The translations under genes and the position numbers were made by a program. Below, in pieces: positions 59,553 to 64,000 of a stretch of DNA of 64,000 nt. Origin of the DNA: Hyaloscypha bicolor E (Eukaryota; Ascomycota; Leotiomycetes; Helotiales; Hyaloscyphaceae); NCBI RefSeq assembly GCF_002865645.1, contig NW_020194708.1:62001-126000 (forward strand). Reading direction: 5' to 3'. How positions within the stretch are numbered: the first letter of the stretch is position 1; every line of letters starts with the position of its first letter. Under the pieces are notes generated by a model. The model was not told where the DNA came from. It was given only the letters and a program-made list of their open reading frames with translations, and made no database searches.

Positions 59553-59856
59553 AGAGAGAAACTATAATAAAACAAAAACTTATATAAAGTATACTAGAAT
59601 ATAAAACGTGACTTAATAATAAAATAATAAATTAAAAATATAAATAGTAAAGTATAAATAGTATATAATATATAAAAGCTTAATTAATTAAATACTTATA
59701 AGAGATTATTCTTTAGAATTATAGAAAAACTAGCTTTCTTATATAATTTCCGCAAGTTATATATAAAAGATTACGGCCTTTACTATATAACCTAAACCTT
59801 AAAACTACTAAAATAATATAATTTTTAATAAATACAGTCTGTTATATTATAATACT
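59553..59856 (-). mobile_element. LTR copy C, inverted, probably a solo LTR
   Basis: Reverse complement of copies A and B: it begins GAAACTATAATAAAACAAAA, contains AATACTTATAAGAGATTATT, and ends TAATTTTTAATAAATACAG. No internal retrotransposon sequence of the matching orientation adjoins it. The outer end suggests the ancestral LTR began with a TGTAACAG-like sequence. Confidence 0.7.
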
Positions 59857-60017
59857 AGCTAAGTAAAGACTTAGAGAAATAAGAAATTAGATAATTTTAC
59901 TAGTAAGAATATATATAGCAGGAAGCTCTTTCTATAATAGTAAGAGAAATATTACTTTATTATTATAATAATTCATATTATAAAATTAATCTCAATTATA
60001 ATTATTATATTACTATT

Positions 60018-60153
60018 ATATATTATAATAAAATAGTTATTATAATAGTAATAAAGAGCTTAAATTAAGCTAAAGGCTATATATTAGACTAAAAGTATTA
60101 GCTTTATACTAAATTATATATAATAGTATTATATAACTAGTATTATATAATAT
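60018..60153 (+). repeat. Direct repeat, partner at 59122
   Basis: Second copy of the repeat at 59122-59256, sharing AGAGCTTAAATTAAGCTAAA and the following GGCTATATA..AGACTAAAAG. Confidence 0.7.
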
Positions 60154-63100
60154 AAAAATAAAAGAAATAAAATTAATTATAAATAATAGTTTCGTTTATT
60201 ATAAGACCTTTATATAATTATTTATAAGGCAAATAATATTACTTATAAAAAAAGTAATAATTAAGAATATATAATATTAAATAGTATTTCTTATATATTT
60301 ATAAATTTATAAATAAAAAATATATTAAAGAAAATAATATATTATATAAATATATAAAAAGCTAATTAAAATTTCTAATATATAAAAAACTACTAAAAGA
60401 AAAATAATAGCTATAAGTATTATAATATATTATTAAGTAATATTTATATTCTAGAAAGTTTTAATAAAATTAATATAATATAAAAACTAAATAATATAAA
60501 AGAAATAATATAGGCTCTAATAAATTAACTTATAGAAAGGCATTTAAATTAGAAACTAAAAGTTATTATAGTATTTAGTATATTTAGTATCTTAAATATA
60601 TAAGATATTAAGCTTTAGTAATATATTTCTAGAAATAATACTTTTTAAAACAATCTCTAGAAATAGTAGCTTTAAAAATAGCTAGTTCTAGAATTACTTT
60701 TAAAACTTCTAAAAGTAATATATCTAGAGTAATAGATATTAATTTATTACTAGATTTATTAAAAAGCTAAGAGTATAAAAGAGATATTTACTAAGTAAAA
60801 ATTCTAGTAAACTAAAAGAAACTTTTATAATAAAATATTTAATTAATATAGAAATACTTTTTTAGTACTTCTAGTTAGCTAATTTAATCTAACTTTCTAT
60901 TTCTAAGATTTTATATATAAAAAACAGCTTTATTATATCTTATAATAAAGTAAATTAAATATAATCTAAATATATAATAGAATTCGAAATCGGCTTTAAT
61001 TAAAATAATTAATAAATTTTATTTTAGAATTTATATTTATATATATTAATCTTTATATTTATTTAAAATTATTTCTAATATTATATAAATATTTAAGAAT
61101 TAGCTAATATTAGTAAAGACTAAAACTTAAAGAACTAATAATATATATTATATACTAATAATATTTATATTAACTAAAATTAATAATTAGCTAATACTTT
61201 TAATATTAGAATATTATTATATAATAAATATTTCAAAAATTAATTAAATTAATCTAATTATTTCTAGCTTTTAGAACTAATAATATAACTTTATTTTATT
61301 TGACTTTCTATATAGCTAAATCTTTACTAGATAATAGAATATCTAAATAATTATGTTCTAAGATATATTTCTATAATTATATATATTTTTCTATAAATTT
61401 TATAGCTTTAGTTTATTTACTAGTTTCTTTTTATATAAATATTAGATTATTTATATTAATTAGCTTATTTAAATAATTTATATTAAGTTTCTTTTTTCAA
61501 GTTTTTATTACTTATATAAATAGTTCTTTAATAGTATTCTATTAGCCCCTAAGCTTATATATTAAGTCTATTATTATTATATTATTTAGTATATTATTAT
61601 ATTTTTAATTAAAGATCTTTTTTTATATTTTTATTATTTAAACTAATATTTTCTTTATTTTTATATTTTTCTTTATATTTAAGGTATATTATATAGCCTT
61701 ATAAAGTATTAAAGCCTAATTTCTTAATAAATTTGGGTTCTCTATCTATTATATTACTACTAATTATATATATAGGAAAAGCTTTTAATATTTCATCTAA
61801 TTCTTATATTCTCTAGTTAGAAGCTTTATATTAAGATTACTAATAAATTATTATTTCTATTTTTTTATTTCTTATTAGCTTTTAGTTATTCTTATATAAC
61901 TAGCTAAACTAGTTTATATATTTTAAAAATTATATTATTTATATAAATGGAAATAAATAAATAATATTATAAGACTAAAAATTTTTTTTTAAATTTATTA
62001 TTTATACTAAATTATAATATATTATTATTATTATTACTATTAATAATAATATTATAAATAGAATTACTATTACTATTTTTTTTTTAGTTTTATTATAAGT
62101 TTTATTATTTATTTTAATTCCGAAATAAAGCCTCGGGAATTCCTTACTAATTAAAAAAGCTTATAAATAAAAATAAATTAATAGCTAATAGTCTAGTTTT
62201 ATAAATATAATTAAATAATATTTATTATATAATAATAATAAAGTTCTTTATTTCCCGATCTTAATAAAACTATTTATTTTTATAATTTAAAAAACTTATT
62301 TTTTTATAATTATTTTTTTAAAAGTTTTAAAAGTATTCTTATATAAAATAATATAATACTTTTTAGGAAATATATCTAGTAGCCTAAATAATAGCTAGTA
62401 ATATAAACTCGAATACTATAATAAATTTAGTTATATTATTACTACTATTATTTCTATTTAGCTTTTTTATAAAAAATTCCAGTATATTTACTTTATTTAT
62501 AAGCTTAATTTTAATAATATTATATTATTTAATTAGTTTAAAAGCTATAGATCTATTTTATATTATTATAAGAATTAATTTATTAGAATATTATAGAAAA
62601 TATATTATAAGTAATTATAAATTCCTATTACTAATACTATTTATTTATTTATCTTAATTAGTATTTTAAGCTTTAATAAAAAAGCTAGTATTATTTAAAT
62701 TATTTAGTATAAGAACTTATTTTCTTTTTCTATTATTAAATAACTAGTTATATATAAGCTAGAAAATATTAGCTATTAGATTTTATTATTTAAATATCTT
62801 AATATAGTTTAGTATATTTCGAAAGCTTTATTTAAATTAAATAGTATTATTTATATAAATTTATAATATTTATATTTTTAGTAAATAGTCTTATATTTAA
62901 TAAATATATTTAATAATAAGCTATAATTTATTTTATAGTAATTAGTTATTTATATTTAATAAAGTATTTATATTTATTTTATACTATTTAAGCTAATAAA
63001 TATATTTCTAATAAATCTAATTAAGTATTTCTTATTTAATAAAATCTATTTTATAACTAAAGAATATAATAACTAACGGGTTTAATAGAGTTTCTAGTTA

Positions 63101-64000
63101 TTCTAGAATAGGCTATTATTAGTATTAGTTTATTTAAGTCCTTATAATTTACTAGAAGAAGTATAATAATAGAAAATAATATTAACTAAATTATTAATTA
63201 TTCCGGTTTAGAAACCGGTATTAATAATATTAAAAGATATTATAAATATTATTATAGTAAAATAGTCTAATAATAAAGAAGTTAATAATAACTAAATTAA
63301 TTAATATTATTAGTAATTCTTAGATATAATAGGTATTATTATTCTAATAATAAAATAAAACTAATTAAATTTCTATTCTAGTTATTTAAATAAAAAATTT
63401 ATATCTTATTAATTAGATTAATAATAGTAACTAAGATATATATAATAATAGTAATAAGCTAGAATAAATAAGCTATAGTTTATATCTAGAAAATATAAAG
63501 AATATATATAATAAGAATAACTATAATAAAATTATTAAAATTAATTCTAAAAATAAAAAAAAAGTTTCTAAAAATATTACAAATAAATTAATATATAATA
63601 ATAAAATATAAATAATAGAATATAAATAATAGTAATAGAATATAGATCTTATAATAGTCTTATTATAGGAAAAAGATAGTATTATTTAGGAATAAAAGTA
63701 ATAGTTATATAAAATAAGGCTAGTAAGACTAGTAAGGCTAGAAATTATATATTACTTATTAAGAATAATTAAGTTATATAACTAATTATTATATTTTATA
63801 AATAATTCTAACTAAAATATATAAATTCAGAATATTAATATAATAGTAATCTTATTTAAGTATCTAAAAAACTAAATAAAACTAATATAATTATAGCCTA
63901 AAACCCGAGTTTATTATATATAGAATAATATAAATTAAAATAAGAATATACTAAAAAGTATTATTTTTTTATTAGTTTTCTATTAAGAAGCTACTATTTT
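60154..64000. repeat. RIP-degraded repetitive DNA to the window end
   Basis: Same AT-rich composition and CA/TG shortage throughout. Pieces such as 61300-62800 give charged stretches on the minus strand when stops are ignored, suggesting transposon remains, but I could not match them to a named domain with confidence. No intact gene is present. Confidence 0.6.

Noticed and set aside
60400..63500. Minus-strand gypsy reverse transcriptase relic
   Set aside because: Some translated pieces looked suggestive, but I could not align the conserved blocks convincingly, so I left it as unidentified repeat DNA.
1..64000. CRISPR array, prokaryotic operons or tRNA/rRNA genes
   Set aside because: The tandem repeats seen are eukaryotic mini- or microsatellites or coding repeats without spacers, and I found no tRNA-like A/B-box pattern or rRNA sequence.

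Overview
The window is nuclear DNA of a filamentous ascomycete (Pezizomycotina; a Leotiomycetes-like fungus is my guess, not proven). Genes have short introns of about 50 to 100 bases with GT...AG ends and CTAAC/CTGAC-type branch sites. Families are typically fungal (NmrA, bZIP, HET, UstYa, fungal STAND/NLR-type N-terminal domain). The genome is sharply two-compartment: gene islands of ordinary composition are set in very AT-rich DNA almost without CA/TG dinucleotides, the signature of repeat-induced point mutation (RIP).

Layout. 1-8480: RIP-degraded DNA with a 60-bp tandem array, an island of ordinary composition and a decayed HET-domain fragment. 8480-13215: island with a broken and an intact-looking copy of the same fungal N-terminal-domain protein family. 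13216-20040: RIP-degraded transposons, including a Ty3/gypsy gag relic. 20041-41500: the main gene island. 41477-64000: RIP-degraded retrotransposons with recognisable gypsy gag, reverse transcriptase and integrase relics and three related LTR copies.

The main island carries an NmrA-like oxidoreductase (20517-21775), a bZIP-like regulator (23180-24609), and then, from about 26.5 to 41.5 kb, what looks like a complete and probably undescribed fungal RiPP (dikaritin/ustiloxin-type) gene cluster. At its centre is a secreted precursor of 129 residues (34887-35276, minus) with three near-identical 37-residue repeats cut by Lys-Arg (Kex2) sites. Around it lie seven UstYa/DUF3328-type genes (28271-29321, 30236-31313, 31670-32436, 33200-34214, 36092-37126, 39166-40150, 40715-41476), an acyltransferase-3 membrane enzyme (26509-28041) and a seven-TM GOST/PTM1-like membrane protein (37396-38802). 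I rebuilt the exons of these genes by hand from splice signals; almost all close in frame and restore the family motifs.

Working model (inference): the precursor enters the secretory pathway, Kex2 releases peptides such as DLSGRCVLSWTKNYGEYDE, and UstYa-type oxidases anchored in the same membranes crosslink them; the acyltransferase may tailor the product. Six exact copies of an 11-bp sequence TGACNTTGCAT sit only in promoters of this cluster (29816, 35513, 35552, 35768, 40407, 40484) and are a candidate binding site for a shared regulator. One UstYa copy (31670-32436) has lost the histidines of both catalytic HxxHC motifs and may be a pseudoenzyme. No tyrosinase, P450, flavin monooxygenase or transporter gene was recognised inside the cluster.
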